Part shown: one piece after another, positions 34,201 to 45,800 of the stretch
Layout: each line of letters starts with the position of its first letter
Position numbering within the stretch: position 1 is the first letter of the stretch
Source: Zasmidium citrigriseum
Lineage: Eukaryota; Ascomycota; Dothideomycetes; Mycosphaerellales; Mycosphaerellaceae
Length of the DNA: 64,000 nt
Assembly (NCBI GenBank): GCA_002786025.1
Contig: NHNW01000017.1
Coordinates: 186,001-250,000 of the forward strand
Direction: 5' to 3'
The notes under the pieces: generated by a model
The model's database searches: none
Told to the model about the DNA's origin: nothing
The model's input: the letters and a program-made list of their open reading frames with translations, nothing else
Program-made: the position numbers and the translations under genes

Positions 34201-35833
34201 AACGACAAAGATGCCGACTGTGAAGTCGACCCGAACCGCGTGGCTTCTTCTCATGATGTGGATCGCAACTGGCGGAGGCTTCTCCTCTTTACTCAGGAAG
34301 TTTGGAAGGCCATCGTTGGGAACAAGCAGCGCTGTCCCATTGAGCTTAGGATCATCTTTCGGCACATCCGCGCATGCGCCGAGGATCGATATGGTGATTT
34401 CCTGAGAAGTGTGAGTTACAGCAGCGTGTCTGGATTCTTGTTCTTGCGATTCTTCTGTCCGGCGGTGCTGAATCCGAAGTTGTTCGGATTGATCAAAGGT
34501 GAGTGTATCAGTGCACATCAAGAGACATAGCTAACGAGTGACAGACGATATCAAACCTCGCGCACGAAGGGCATTCACATTGATTGCGAAGTCACTACAG
34601 ACGATGGCGAATATGGCTTCATTCGGGACGAAGGAGCCTTGGATGGAGCCCATGAACGCTTTTCTGGTACAGCACCGTGAGAGCTTCAAGTCATTCATCG
34701 ACGACGTCTGCTACGTGCCCGCACCGATTTCGACCTCGACCACGTTTGGACCTAATTCGCCCACGTCGCCAACGTATCCGCCCGGCGTTGTCAGCGCAGA
34801 GCAGCACTTGAGCTACACAACACCGATGACGATTATGCAACGATTACCTCCTAGCAGTCGAGAAGGCTTCCCAAGCCTGCCGTACCTCATCGACCAAGCA
34901 CGATCATTCGCAGACCTCATCCATCTCTGGCTTGAAGCGACCAGCGCGTTGTCCAATAAAGACGATTCAGCTGCTTTGCCAGGCAAGACACATCACGATG
35001 TGATCGCTGCGATTGAGCAGTCTGAAGGCGATCTCAAAGAGTTCCATCAGCTATGTGAAGAGCTCAACTTCAGGACTCAAGAATGCTTGAATCGTGCTGA
35101 ACGAGCAGAGCGGCCTGACAGCCCTCACAGCTTTCAATGGGAAGATGTCATCAATCAATTGCAGAAAGGCGACATCAAAAGTCCTGGTGGAACGGTAAGA
35201 GACCCATTCGACGTCGTTGCGGATAAGATTGCCAGCGACCCATCGATCTTGCCCGAAGACGCCAACCCTGCGATTGAGGCAACGCTTGCGCAGCTGCGAG
35301 GTCAACACGACGACACAGACGACGAGCATGGCCGATTTGATGGTACGTCGCTTCAATCCGAGTCAAATCTAACGTGGGACGTCCCATCTGGCACCATCCG
35401 AACCAACAAAGGCGACTGGCAACCTGTGCGGCCGGGATCTTCGAGCTTGGCTGGCAGCTATCAGAATCGAAATTATCCTCAAAGTGTTGGGTCACCAGTG
35501 GCCTCAGCTAGTGCCAGCGTCAGTAACGTCTCGAGCGCAGTCAGCAGCGACACAGAGCACACGACCGGGACGACCGCCCTGCCAAGCTACGACAAAGAAG
35601 TTCGCCATCGTGAAAGACGGGAAGCAGCCCGCCTCCAAATACAGAAACAAATGGAGGCGGCGCGGCAGAAGGAGAAAGAAAAGGAGAAGAAAAAGGTCAC
35701 AAACAAGTTGGTGCCGGCATTGAAGCGGAGGAACAAAGAAAAGGCTGAAAAAGAAGCCGCCGCGGCCGCTGCGGCCAGTGGCACAACGAAGAGCAATGGG
35801 AGCAAGACGCCCAATGAAGGCGGCATGATATGA
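31252..35833 (+). CDS. BUD2: Ras-family GTPase-activating protein, Bud2/Cla2-like
   Basis: Likely the GAP for the Rsr1/Bud1-type GTPase that sets growth sites; the role is inferred from yeast. Exons are 31252-34498 and 34545-35833 over a 46-bp intron (G|GTGAGT ... GCTAACGAGTGACAG), giving 1511 aa. Residues 1-300 are disordered, with an Arg-Asp run (RARDRDRDRE). A PH-like region spans about 320-420 (VVFRRGFGNPWSQSYCYIHEE ... WFAALLHWQP). A C2-like segment is at about 705-760 (YYAEVLLDNETRGKTVVKFEGLNPLWGESFEF). The RasGAP domain has the arginine finger in LLFRGNTLLTKSLD (about 947) and the FLR motif in FLFLRFFCPAVLNP (about 1062), with the intron inside this domain. The tail is a Lys/Glu-rich coiled segment and poly-Ala. 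A later ATG (MSVEKESRRN) is an alternative start. Confidence 0.9.
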
Positions 35834-36418
35834 ATGTTGATGGGGTATGGATGGGACGGGAAATCTTTGGATTTGTTATGACGATGGATGGATGGATGGA
35901 TGATGATGCGAGTTCTTCTCTCACTGTTCCTTTGATTGGGGTCATTGATGAACGATGACCATCTTATCTGCTTTGCCTGCCGGGAGGGGAGTGGAGGTGG
36001 TGAAGAGAGAGAAGGCAGACGAAGTTGAGCGAGCTCGTCGCGTGCTGTGTCGAGGGCAGACGGTTTGGCGGGTTGTCTCTTTTGCTGCACCCACGGGACT
36101 AGACTACTTGCCTAGGTACTGATTTTGATTGCGTGTGTCCGTCTTGTCTGTCTGCTAGAGATTTGAGCTAGTAGAAGGCGGCTTCTGTGGCGGTTTTTCC
36201 TGTTATACCCAATGCTATATGATTTGCATGATTTATCTACATATCGTCTCCTTTGGTCCCATATCTCTCTTCTCACACGATCGACTGTATCGAAATGTCT
36301 ACTCAACGTCAGCAGACCTCGGGAATCAAGTAGGATACGGCGTTTACTCACCGCCAACTCTGGCCCCAAAGCAACGAGTCTCACATCTCGGCGCTCTCAA
36401 CCACAGCTTTACTAGAGA
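35834..36418. other. Intergenic between convergent genes
   Basis: 585 bp containing the 3' ends of the RasGAP gene and the mini-gene on the other strand. A short GATG tetranucleotide run lies at about 35883-35903. Nothing else seen. Confidence 0.45.
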
Positions 36419-36658
36419 TCACCGCGGGTGCTCCGCAATTCTCGTCACGCCCTCATGATCGCCTTTATCCAACGCTTGGATCTCTCGCAGGATCTGAGCT
36501 TGTCGTTCGCCTTGCTTGACGCCGAGGTAGTAGCCTATCGCTGAGGGGAGGAGGGTGACGGGGAAGGGTTTATTGTCTTGAATGTGTCAGCGATTACAAG
36601 TTATTTGTGTTGGCTTGCTGTGTCTTAGGAAGAGCTTGTAGCTGTAGTGGACGGACAT
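36419..36658 (-). CDS. Small spliced gene, 60-aa protein of unknown function
   Basis: Not visible as one open frame. Minus-strand exons 36658-36598 and 36540-36419 join over a 57-bp intron with good signals: donor GTAATC, branch CGCTGAC, a pyrimidine tract and TCAG. The phase fits (61 + 122 = 183 bases) and yields MSVHYSYKLFLRHSKPTQ, then ITSIGYYLGVKQGERQAQILREIQ and a short charged tail ending in EHPR. The middle looks like a short hydrophobic stretch followed by an amphipathic helix, as in small mitochondrial membrane proteins; this is only a resemblance. A further 5' exon (around 36775, ATGCCATCCTTCCG) with a CT-rich intron ending AATCGCAG may be leader or an N-terminal extension. I do not recognise the family. 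Confidence 0.5.
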
Positions 36659-36968
36659 TTGGATGTTAAGATGGAATCTGCGATTGATTTGTTTGTTAGT
36701 CGGGGGGGTTGTGAATGGTGGTTGGAGTGCGAGAGGGAATGGAGACGGACCGACGATTTTACGGAAGGATGGCATCGTGTTCTATTCTATGTTGTTTGAA
36801 GTGTGCTGATTGATGGTTACACAAGTACCTGACATGTGAAAGATGGACATGGGTAGATAGAGGAGTGATGTCGGACGAATGGAGTTGATTCGATGGCGGT
36901 CTAACTCGAAATAGAGATGGCTGGATATGCCGGCTAAAAGATCTTCCTTCCACTGTCTCTCCTTCCTC
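36659..36968. other. Leader/promoter of the mini-gene and membrane-gene 3' side
   Basis: 310 bp. Contains a probable leader intron of the mini-gene (minus strand, ending AATCGCAG near 36680). Nothing else seen. Confidence 0.35.
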
Positions 36969-38003
36969 TTACTTCAAACTAGTTCTGACGTTGTTGATAT
37001 GGCTTTCGTGATGTCTTCGTTGAGCTCGAGCGGCGGTGTGGCGTGCGGCTTTTTGCTTGGGCTTCTTGATGGGTATGACTTTCGCAGGTTCTTCGACCGC
37101 AGGGTGACCAGCAGTCGCTGATTTCTCTGGGATGGAGCCTGACGATGACAAGCTTTCAAGCATTTCGTCGATGATCTTGATCTGCAGACGATTGTTGTCT
37201 TTCATCTCCTGTACGACGTCGTTGGCGAGGCGATAGTCATGAGCCGGGACTTGTTTCTCCGAAGTTGAGACTGGTGTTGGGTAACCCATACTAGAGTCTG
37301 GTCCCTCTTCCACGACGGCGACTTCGGGCATAGCTGGTGGAGAACAGAGTGGAATTTCAGACGGCTCGGCATGAACTGATGCTTCTTCGAAAGTGAACAC
37401 CAGTCTCGCCACCGAGCCTGGTTCTGGAGTGCTGTCGCGTCGCTTGTTTGACAGCTCAGAGAACGGTGAGGTTGTGGGCGTGAGCGGTTCGCTAAGCGAC
37501 CAATATCTTCGCGGAGTCGTTATTGCTCGTGGAGAGTTGGATGGCTGAGGATCTGTTGCCAGTTGCTTGTCGTCTTTCGCTAATGGTCGATTGTTGCGAT
37601 CCCTTCTCGTCACAGTCCACGGCAACAAAACGCTCCTTGTGAGAATCAACGTCTGAGTCTGAACTGGATGTCGCCACGTCCCGAGCTGAATCTTATCGTC
37701 CACGGCATCGACAGCGAGAAGGGCAAAGATGTATATTCCAAGAGTGGCTGGAATGGCGATCCAAGATGGGATGACTATGTTGCGGCATGTGAACGTCTCG
37801 TCATGAATGAAGGCGCAGATATGGAAGTACTGAATGGTGACGCCGAAGAGCAAAATGACCAGCTGAATTGTTTCGATGACGATGGCGTGTGCTGTGGTGA
37901 TCTTTCGGTGCCAGGACGCGGTGAGGCGGAACTGATGTGATAGCTCGTAGAGTCCACTGAGCAGGACTGAGAGGAGTACGAGAGCAAGTGGTAGGAGGGC
38001 CAT
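36969..38003 (-). CDS. Membrane protein with long cytosolic tail, unknown function
   Basis: 344 aa, one exon. Three hydrophobic segments are clear: about 2-20, 40-66 and 78-103. The remainder is polar with a Thr-Pro/Ser-Pro-rich region (LTPTTSPFSELS), an acidic middle, and a basic C-terminus (KVIPIKKPKQKAARHTAARAQRRHH) that could bind nucleic acid or anionic lipid. A helix-forming stretch (DVVQEMKDNNRLQIKIIDEMLESL) may be a coiled coil. No family recognised. It lies downstream of HAS1 on the same strand with 361 bp between. Confidence 0.72.
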   Translation of the reverse strand: MALLPLALVLLSVLLSGLYELSHQFRLTASWHRKITTAHAIVIETIQLVILLFGVTIQYFHICAFIHDETFTCRNIVIPSWIAIPATLGIYIFALLAVDAVDDKIQLGTWRHPVQTQTLILTRSVLLPWTVTRRDRNNRPLAKDDKQLATDPQPSNSPRAITTPRRYWSLSEPLTPTTSPFSELSNKRRDSTPEPGSVARLVFTFEEASVHAEPSEIPLCSPPAMPEVAVVEEGPDSSMGYPTPVSTSEKQVPAHDYRLANDVVQEMKDNNRLQIKIIDEMLESLSSSGSIPEKSATAGHPAVEEPAKVIPIKKPKQKAARHTAARAQRRHHESHINNVRTSLK

Positions 38004-38364
38004 AGTGATGGAATGAATGTTGGTGGAATATGGTCAAAGTCCAGCAGGTTCGCAACATGCGAACTGTTGAACGATATGGCCTGCCTTTGGTGGTGCATGT
38101 CTTGCCTTTCAGCAAGACAGCCGCGCTGCGTGTCTCACTATACTGTGTGCGTCTCAAAGCTGCAAAAGGGCGTTGGATAAAGGAATTTGCGCGCGATGAT
38201 GTCGATGCCAGCCGTCAAACGTGGTAATTTCACCGTCTTTGCAAGGTGTTACGTACAGGTGTGGACGAAGCTTCCTTTGGCTAACACATTCAAACGCCCC
38301 CCGCTGATGCAAGTCCCAGTAAACATCCTCCACCGTCCAGAGTTGATCATACAATGCAGCGTCA
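38004..38364. other. Intergenic: membrane-gene promoter and HAS1 3' side
   Basis: 361 bp between two minus-strand genes; no further feature seen. Confidence 0.45.
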
Positions 38365-40507
38365 TCATCTTCGCTTATGGAACTTCTGCTTCGGTTGACT
38401 TCCATAGGCTCTTCGCGCGTTGTCCGGCTTCTTCATGCTTGCGCCGAGATTGATGTCGACCTTCGGCGGTACTGAGAAGCCGAAACCTTTCGCGACCTTC
38501 TTGAGGTCCAGATTGTGGATGTTGAAGACGGATCGTAGAGAGTGCGAAGCGTAGGCTTGGAGGTAGGATCGATAGCCATCCTTGGCGGACTGCGAGAATG
38601 TTAGCATCTGCGAAATTACACTTATCCGAGTTCGTGCTTACCTTGTTGAGATAGTAGTTCTTGCCAATGAGCATCTCCAGTTGGCTTTGAATGTCCATGA
38701 TCTTCTTCGGTGGGATCTCAAACTCAACAAGCGGCACTTTGGCTTCCTTGAGATGATTCAGGAAGCCAACTTCACTTGGTTGCAGAAACATCAAACTCTT
38801 GCCCTTGGCATTCGCTCCTCTCGCCGTACGTCCGACACGGTGGATGTAGTCTCTTGGGTCGTCGGGTGGATCAAATTGCACAATCCAGTCGACAGCTGGA
38901 ATATCGAGACCGCGAGCAGCCACATCCGTGCAGATCAGCGTTCCATGTTTTGCGTTGCAGAATTCAAAGAAGGTGTTGGTCCGCTTTTGCTGCTTTTGCT
39001 TGCCATGGAGATCGAGCACGGGCAGATCGATGTAGTTCAGCAGTTCAGAATAGTACTTGACGCAATTGCAACTGCTAAAGAAGACAATGATCTTCTTTTG
39101 AGGATGCCGCTTCAGGAATGTGAACAGCATTCGGAATCGCATGTCTGCTTCGCATATCACGTAGCCCTGTTCGAGACCGGCGACTGTGCTGTGCTCTTCT
39201 TCGTGGTCGACGTTGATGTACAGAGGTCCTGGCCGAAGTGATATCCGGGCAAGATCCTCAACCTTCGTGGTCTGGGTAGCAGAGAAGAGCATTGTCTGGC
39301 GATCTTCCTTGGGCAGGATCTTGACGATTTGTCGCATTTCATCTTCGAAACCGACTTCAAGAATTCGATCGGCTTCGTCGATAATCAAGGCCTTGACGTT
39401 CTTGAAGACAAATCCTTGAGTGTTTTGGAGATGATCGAGCAGTCGTCCAGGAGTGGCAATGAGGAGATTGACACCCTTGGAGAGCTTTTCAGCTTCTGCC
39501 CGGCGGTTGGCTCCTCCAATGACGATGCCAAAGGTTTGTGAGTGGTGTTCCATCAGCTCGCGAGCGACGCCAAATATCTGCAAGGCCAACTCGCGGGTAG
39601 GAGATACCACAATCACACCGGTTCCATTGCGAGGCTTGAATCGCAGAGAATGCAGCATTTCTACAGCTGGGATCAGGAAAGCCAAGGTCTTGCCAGACCC
39701 AGTCTTTGCGGCGCCTAGTACATCCCGACCAGCGAGCAGAGGTGGGATACCTCGTCTCTGGATCTCGGTCATGGTATCGAAGGGCATATCCTGGATTGCT
39801 TTCATTGTTCGCTCCGACAAGTTTAGTTCGGTAAACTTCTGAGGTTCCGACTTGGTGTTGGGCAGTGAAACTCCTAGCGCAGATGGCAAGTCTGATGGCT
39901 CTCCAAGATCGCCGTTGGTTGTGGGCGCTGTGTCCTCCTCATCTTCGCTCTGATCCTCTTTTTCTTCCTCTTTCGGGCGACTCTTCTCAGATCCATCTTC
40001 GTGACCTTGCTCTTCCTCCTCATCTTCAGAGCCAAAGCCGGTGAAATCTTCGTCGCTCTCGACTGCATCTGCCTCTGCCGCCGCCTCCTTGAGTTCCTTG
40101 TTGACTTGCTCCTCAGCGCCAATCTCCTCGTCGTGCTCCTCTTGCGCAGCGCTCTTGGCTCGTTTCTTCTCCTTCCTGTCTTTCTTGTCCTTCTTTGGCT
40201 TCTTCTCCCGAGGCTGCTCGTCGTCCGGCTTATGGCCGTTCGCCACTGAATGCTTTGGCGACTTCACGGCAGGTACCTCAACAGACTCCTGGCCCACTTT
40301 CACCTCTCCATTGGTGGCTTCGCTGCTCTTGCGCTTCTTCTTATGCTCCTTCTTGGCCTTCTTTCTCGATTGCGCCTCGTCCTCTACTTCCTCGACCTCG
40401 GCGTCAGGCGATGGAAGCGCTCCCGACATGAGAGCAGGGTTGTATGGCTTGTTGGATCCATGCTTTCGCTTGCGCTTCTGCGAGTTTCGAATGTAGTCGT
40501 ACGACAT
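38365..40507 (-). CDS. HAS1: DEAD-box RNA helicase Has1 (ribosome biogenesis)
   Basis: Nucleolar ATP-dependent helicase needed for 40S and 60S subunit assembly (DDX18 in animals). Minus-strand exons are 40507-38642 and 38589-38365 with a 52-bp intron (AAG|GTAAGC ... GCTAAC ... CGCAG), giving 696 aa. The start is [17 protein letters not shown] with good context (AAAGATGTC); the apparent longer N-terminus would need a TTG start. Residues 1-215 are Lys/Glu-rich. Helicase motifs are AKTGSGKT (about 265), [19 protein letters not shown] (about 380), SAT, and HRVGRTARG. The C-terminal part, [28 protein letters not shown] and [14 protein letters not shown], is diagnostic of Has1 rather than other DEAD-box proteins. 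The acidic N-terminus makes it somewhat longer than yeast Has1. Confidence 0.95.
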
Positions 40508-41244
40508 CTTTGCGTTGTGTGGGTGAAGGTCGAGCTGGAAGGAATTCGAGACGGGATCCAACTTTTTTCGGCGCCATCTCGCCAAGATTTCAGGACGGGC
40601 CGAGACGAAACTTTAAGCTAGCGCGAGAGCTGCCGACCTCACCTGCTTCTGCTGATGCTGACGCTTTACCACAATTGATGGCGAGGTTCAAATCTCTGAG
40701 ATGACCACACGATTGCATATATGTCCGCCAGTTAATGGATGATGACGGCCCGTAGCTTCCAGGACTACGCTGCCGATCCGACGCTGGAACGGAAGACAGG
40801 ACTTTTACACCATCGTATCACTCTGCTCCATCCTCATCTATCCGGCGAGTCCACGATCACCGCTCATAGCCTGACTTGACGAGCCGCCCGACTTTGAGTC
40901 ACGTGCAGATAAATCGACCTTCATGATGCTGTCACAATAGACAAAGCCGGCGACAATGGATGAAAAAGAGCTGCGTGCGCCGCCCGGACAGAGCAGCTTT
41001 GTCCGCATTGAAAGGCGTCTGCCCTTCAAAGACTATCTTTAGAAATTCCGGCGCCTTTTTAATACCCTCGAGAGCCCCCTTTCCTCGACTTCTTCTCCCT
41101 TCATCAACATCCACTCACAGTCTCTTTCCTACTTTCCTTTGTGGTCACTTGGTATCTGCTGGACAGATCCTCTCTTTCCTTCTCTTCAGCTATAGAAAAA
41201 ATCCAAAAACAATATACACAGATATACTGATTTGTACTAACACC
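40508..41244. promoter_or_regulatory. Divergent promoter HAS1 / zinc-knuckle gene
   Basis: 737 bp between divergent starts. The last 150 bp before the zinc-knuckle ATG form a long CT-rich leader ending in an A-rich stretch. No specific site claimed. Confidence 0.45.
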
Positions 41245-42807
41245 ATGCCACGAAAGACACCGAACAGAGGCGGCCAGAACAACGGCCCAAACAACAACCC
41301 GAACAACGGCAATAACGGCCAGAACGGCAATGGCAACGGCCCAAACCAGGGCAAAGGAAACAACCCGAAGTCACGGAGTTCCAATGGTAATAACGGCAAT
41401 TCTGGCAACGGCAACAACAACCCGCGAAATGTTCTGAGTTGCACTTACTGCGGTAAAAAGGGACACACGCAGCAGAACTGCCGCCTCGACCCGAGCAACG
41501 CAGGCAATAACAACAACAGCAACAACGCCGCGCCGACAAATACGCCGTTCAGCTTCTCTTACGCTACCAACAACGGACCGGCGAACCCGACCAACTCGAA
41601 GCCCGCCCCCAGTGCTACCCACCCCCAGGCGGCTCCCAAGCCAGTCCCAACCTGGGTCCCTATGCAAGGAGTCCAGCAGAATGGCACAGGATCTCAGACT
41701 GTTGCTGTCGCTATTCCTACCTCCTACTGCGCCTTCTGCAATGACCTCACTCACAAGGGAGATGATTGCAGGAACCACGCGGCTTTTATAGAATACCACA
41801 CGTCGGTCTTGAGATGCAAAACGTGCGGTACGCCAGGGCATTTGGAGTCAGAATGCAAGAACCCAGCCTTTAAGAAATGCAAGAAGTGCAACCGTCCGGG
41901 ACACGTCGAGCAGCGCTGCCTCAACAATCCCTCTATGGATCCCAAGGATGTTTTCAGGGCTGCCTTGGCTTCGGTGGGATTGCCGAGCTCGCCCTTCAGC
42001 GGTGGGCGTCAGGCCATGGAAATGCGTCGGGAGCTGAATGAAGAGATACAGAAGCAAGCAGCGGCAGGCACCCCATTGCCCAAGAAGGAGATCGACAGAT
42101 GCGAGTACCTGATTGCCCTCAAGGGAGCCGAGGAGTGTTGCTCTGCCAGCAATGTTCCTTCTGTCCCTAAGTCCAACTCACAGACACGGCCCACTGCCGT
42201 GAAGTCACTGCCATCATACAACCCGAAGTTTACCTTCACCCCCGACGACATTGCGAAGATGCGCCGGGCCGGCTTCACCGGCGAGACGATCACAGAGTGG
42301 GAGCGCTTCTGTCGGGAGCAGAAGGAGAAAAAGAAGACGGAACTCCAAATCGCTCTCCAAAACAAGATCGAGGCCTCGCTGTGCTACCCCAAGTACTGCA
42401 TCACCACAGCCATCCGCGCTCAGGAGAACTGGATCATGGAGAACCAGCTCCTCACCCGCACACGCATGGACCAGATCAAGATGGCGCTTTCACGAGGTGC
42501 AAACATCTGGCGCGATCCAACCGCCATGCGCGCTCTGGTCCATCGTCAGCGCCCACAATGCAACTGCTGTGGATCGCAAGGCGAAATCTACGATCGTCAC
42601 TTCTCCGAGATCAGCCCCGTCATCACTGAGCAGGATATCCTCAAGCTCGATGACATTGCCCAATGGGGTCTTGCCGTTGGCTTTGGTTGCTGGTGTAGCA
42701 TCCAGAAGGGATACAAGTGGGTCGATGCCCTCGAGTGTGAGCTGATCGCGCTGGAAGAAAAGGCGAATGAGGCAAAGGTTCCTTGCTCCCGTTCCAAGAT
42801 GATTTGA
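41245..42807 (+). CDS. Four-zinc-knuckle protein with Asn/Gly-rich N-terminus
   Basis: 520 aa, one exon; function unknown. The ATG at 41245 follows a CT-rich leader and starts MPRKTPNRGGQNN; the open frame upstream is leader. Residues 7-60 are a low-complexity Asn/Gly tract. Four CX2CX4HX4C knuckles start near Cys66 (CTYCGKKGHTQQNC), 162 (CAFCNDLTHKGDDC), 191 (CKTCGTPGHLESEC) and 212 (CKKCNRPGHVEQRC); the second lacks the usual Gly. A mostly helical C-terminal half follows, with a Lys/Glu-rich helix (FCREQKEKKKTELQIALQNKIEA) and a Cys-rich patch QCNCCGSQGEIYDRHF near 435. Such knuckles usually bind single-stranded RNA or DNA. There is no protease, reverse transcriptase or chromodomain nearby, so a retroelement Gag is not supported. 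It is divergent from HAS1. Confidence 0.85.
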   Translation: MPRKTPNRGGQNNGPNNNPNNGNNGQNGNGNGPNQGKGNNPKSRSSNGNNGNSGNGNNNPRNVLSCTYCGKKGHTQQNCRLDPSNAGNNNNSNNAAPTNTPFSFSYATNNGPANPTNSKPAPSATHPQAAPKPVPTWVPMQGVQQNGTGSQTVAVAIPTSYCAFCNDLTHKGDDCRNHAAFIEYHTSVLRCKTCGTPGHLESECKNPAFKKCKKCNRPGHVEQRCLNNPSMDPKDVFRAALASVGLPSSPFSGGRQAMEMRRELNEEIQKQAAAGTPLPKKEIDRCEYLIALKGAEECCSASNVPSVPKSNSQTRPTAVKSLPSYNPKFTFTPDDIAKMRRAGFTGETITEWERFCREQKEKKKTELQIALQNKIEASLCYPKYCITTAIRAQENWIMENQLLTRTRMDQIKMALSRGANIWRDPTAMRALVHRQRPQCNCCGSQGEIYDRHFSEISPVITEQDILKLDDIAQWGLAVGFGCWCSIQKGYKWVDALECELIALEEKANEAKVPCSRSKMI

Positions 42808-45800
42808 AAAGACAGGTAAGTATATGCTGGTGAGGTAAGTATTTACGCAGCGTTGGGAGCGTTCTGTATGATGAAATGATGAACGATGCCGCTGGTCGGC
42901 TCTGACGAAGTACATTTGATTCCCCCTTCTTTGCCTGTGGTCACATCTCTATACCTCTCCATGTCGCTCTGATTCCACATGTACTGTCTGCGTATGCTCG
43001 ACGTCACCATTGATATGGCGGGTAAAACGATGACTGATTTGACGAGTCGATCTCCGAAGGCTCTCGTGACCATCCTCCAACAGCAACCTACCTCGTCGAA
43101 GATCTTAGCCCCAACGACATGTCTTTCAAGACATCCTCGCACACCATTTCGCAACACACATGTCTCATGACACCAACTGATGATCTCGACTCCCCATCGA
43201 TCGACCAGCATGCCTCCCAATTCTCGCCCTCCCACACTCATCGTTTGACCCCATGACCCAACCCTCCGCAACAGACCATACCTCCGTCCACACATCGCAT
43301 CTGCACCAATCGGCCCTCTGTTCGTTCTCGTAAATCTTAGCAGGCATCATACCTACCGTCCCGCCGGCCCGAGACACGGCACGGCCAGTTTCTTGGGTGT
43401 TCGTCTGACCTCCATGAACAACGGATGCTGTCCTCTTCAATGCAGCCCACGACACTGAATCTATGAGTAAGCCACTCCGTTGTCGGCCGTCTCACGCGGC
43501 CCTCGGTCGTCACGAAGGAGTTTCAACGTGGTTGTTTCCGGGACCACTGCTGAGTCGTGTCTCACAGTTCGCTGATGCTTGCTAACCATAAGATGCTGGT
43601 CCGGAGTCGGTTACGAATGTCGGCCGAATGTAAGCGGCGTTGCATGGAATCTTTGATGCCTTGGATATGCAATTGTCTGGTCTCAGCCGGTGAGCGGAGT
43701 CGATGGAATGATCTTGGTGGTGACGAAGTGGCATGGATGGTAGTCTCGCCGTTGACGGCAGGGCTACGAAAACTTGGCAAGACGGGAGTCGGACGCCTTT
43801 GGAAGTGATTCCTAGGACGAAACGTCGCAAATGGATGCGCTCACAAGGCATCGGCTCGGCGGATCGTCGTCCTTTGGGAACTGAGATTGGGTTTGATGCA
43901 TTGCCTCAACATGGACTGGACTTACTCCTTTTGTAAAGATCCACAAAACATTGTCCGACGTCTCTCGAACATGAGAAGCGCGTTGAACATACCGATACCT
44001 TCGTGGGACAGACGAAGCCTAAATTTTGGGCACAGTACACAGGCGAGCAGACATCTCCAATCGCCTTCAGCAGTATCGGATTTCTCGATTACTTCGCCGC
44101 TCTGTCCTCATCATCTCCGAATCTGTGACATGGGTCAATGTAAAGATCAACGTGGGAACTTACACCCCTGCAACATGTTGAAGGACCGACGGTGAGGTTC
44201 TTCCACCTACTCGCGGCATCGTGTGTTACGAGAATGTCCATTGCCAAGATACTTCCTGAAGGCATACGATACCGGGCATCGAGACCACGGGATGCAGTCT
44301 GTCATGACTCGCCAAGAGGTCTTCAATTTGGCAAAAGTTACCCTGCTTCTAGGGCAAATGGACAGCTTCTTGATTTGGGCGAAAGCCATCGGCATTGTGC
44401 AGGCTGTACCAATGTACCCTAAGCCACTACCAAGAGTTACGAAGTCTGACTCGACGGCCGGCAGTGCAGATAAAGCTCTTATGCTCGGGCGGGACTGAGT
44501 CAAACCTGCGTGGCGTGGATGGAAAGCTTGGCGGCGGTTTCACCTGCATAGCCTGAGCCGAACGAGTCTTCTGCCGCAATCTGTGGGGATAGTATGAAGA
44601 TCTGGTCTAGAACAGACCGAGGTCAAGGTCTGATGATTCAGAACTTCATATCACGCGGATCCTCAGGGTCTTGTCGAAACCACGATGCGGCGTGGAGTCT
44701 TTCCTTGTACGGAGATCTGAGGAAAGATGTACCGAAGGCGTGGTTGTGCGGACTCGTAACCGGTCTCGCACCTCGTCAGGTACCCTTGTGAGCGCGTGCG
44801 TGAAGCTGCAGACCATGACTCGAGGAAGATCTTAGAACATGCCGAATCAGATCTGGACGGATAGTGAGGATAGCGACGGTTCAGCAAGATGATGTGCATG
44901 GATCAAGGCTGCAGTCAGCACTACTGGGCAATCTGGTTGTCGTGAGGCCTTTCTCCCCAGGGAGATTCCATCGTACTTTGCATTACTCGCGAAGAGCTTG
45001 ACTAGACAGAGCTGACGTGGTTCGCGAGATCATCCGGCTGAAAACAAGGCTGTGGCTGTGATCGCAGGGTAACCTCAATGCTCCAAGGTGTGATGAATGA
45101 CGGTGAAACGAGTTGAACTCCAGATCTAGGAGAGATCCAGAACCGAGACTATGAAGGACGGCAGTCGCATTTTCGTCGCCGCTGACTACCATCGTCAGTA
45201 GACTTGAGTCTTCGTTGAGACGAGGTTTGATTGATACATGATAGCCGGCCACATCAACACCGTACCGTATCCACGCGCTTCTCGTGTAGGCAAGCATTGT
45301 CGTGACGAATGGTCTCCAGAGCATAGATCCGCGTCGACCCAAGACCTGCGTTCAAAACCTATCTTGAAGAATGACATTCGATGTGCAAAGTGCAGCGCAA
45401 TCGGTGCTTTCGACCCACTCTGGCGTCTTTGTGTAACGGCGAGAGCGCCAAGAGTGCCAAAAGTACAGTTCCCTCCATGACAAGTTCCCGAACGGTATAG
45501 ACGTCCGCGCGACGCGGGACGCGTCGAGATATCGTTGTCGCGGAACACTGCGGTCTTTTTCTCAAGCACCTTGATGGTGCAGTGTGCACATTCCATTGCG
45601 TGATATGAATCTCACACCATACCGTGTCACAACGGGTGTGTTGTTGCTCCCGTTGACATCGGATAATCGCATCTTTGCGTGTGACATGTCAGCGTTGACA
45701 GTCGCTTGTACGAGGAAGCACCCGTTTTTCCCGTTCCACAGCATGATTTTGACAGCGGGAAGCCTCCGCGTATGCAAGGATCTCACTTCTCACAAGCCAG

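Noticed and set aside
40508..40585. Longer N-terminus of HAS1
   Set aside because: It would begin at a TTG; the ATG at 40507 has a good context and starts a plausible Has1 N-terminus.
41245..42807. Retrotransposon Gag
   Set aside because: Zinc knuckles are present, but they lie in the N-terminal half and no protease, reverse transcriptase, integrase or terminal repeats were seen nearby.
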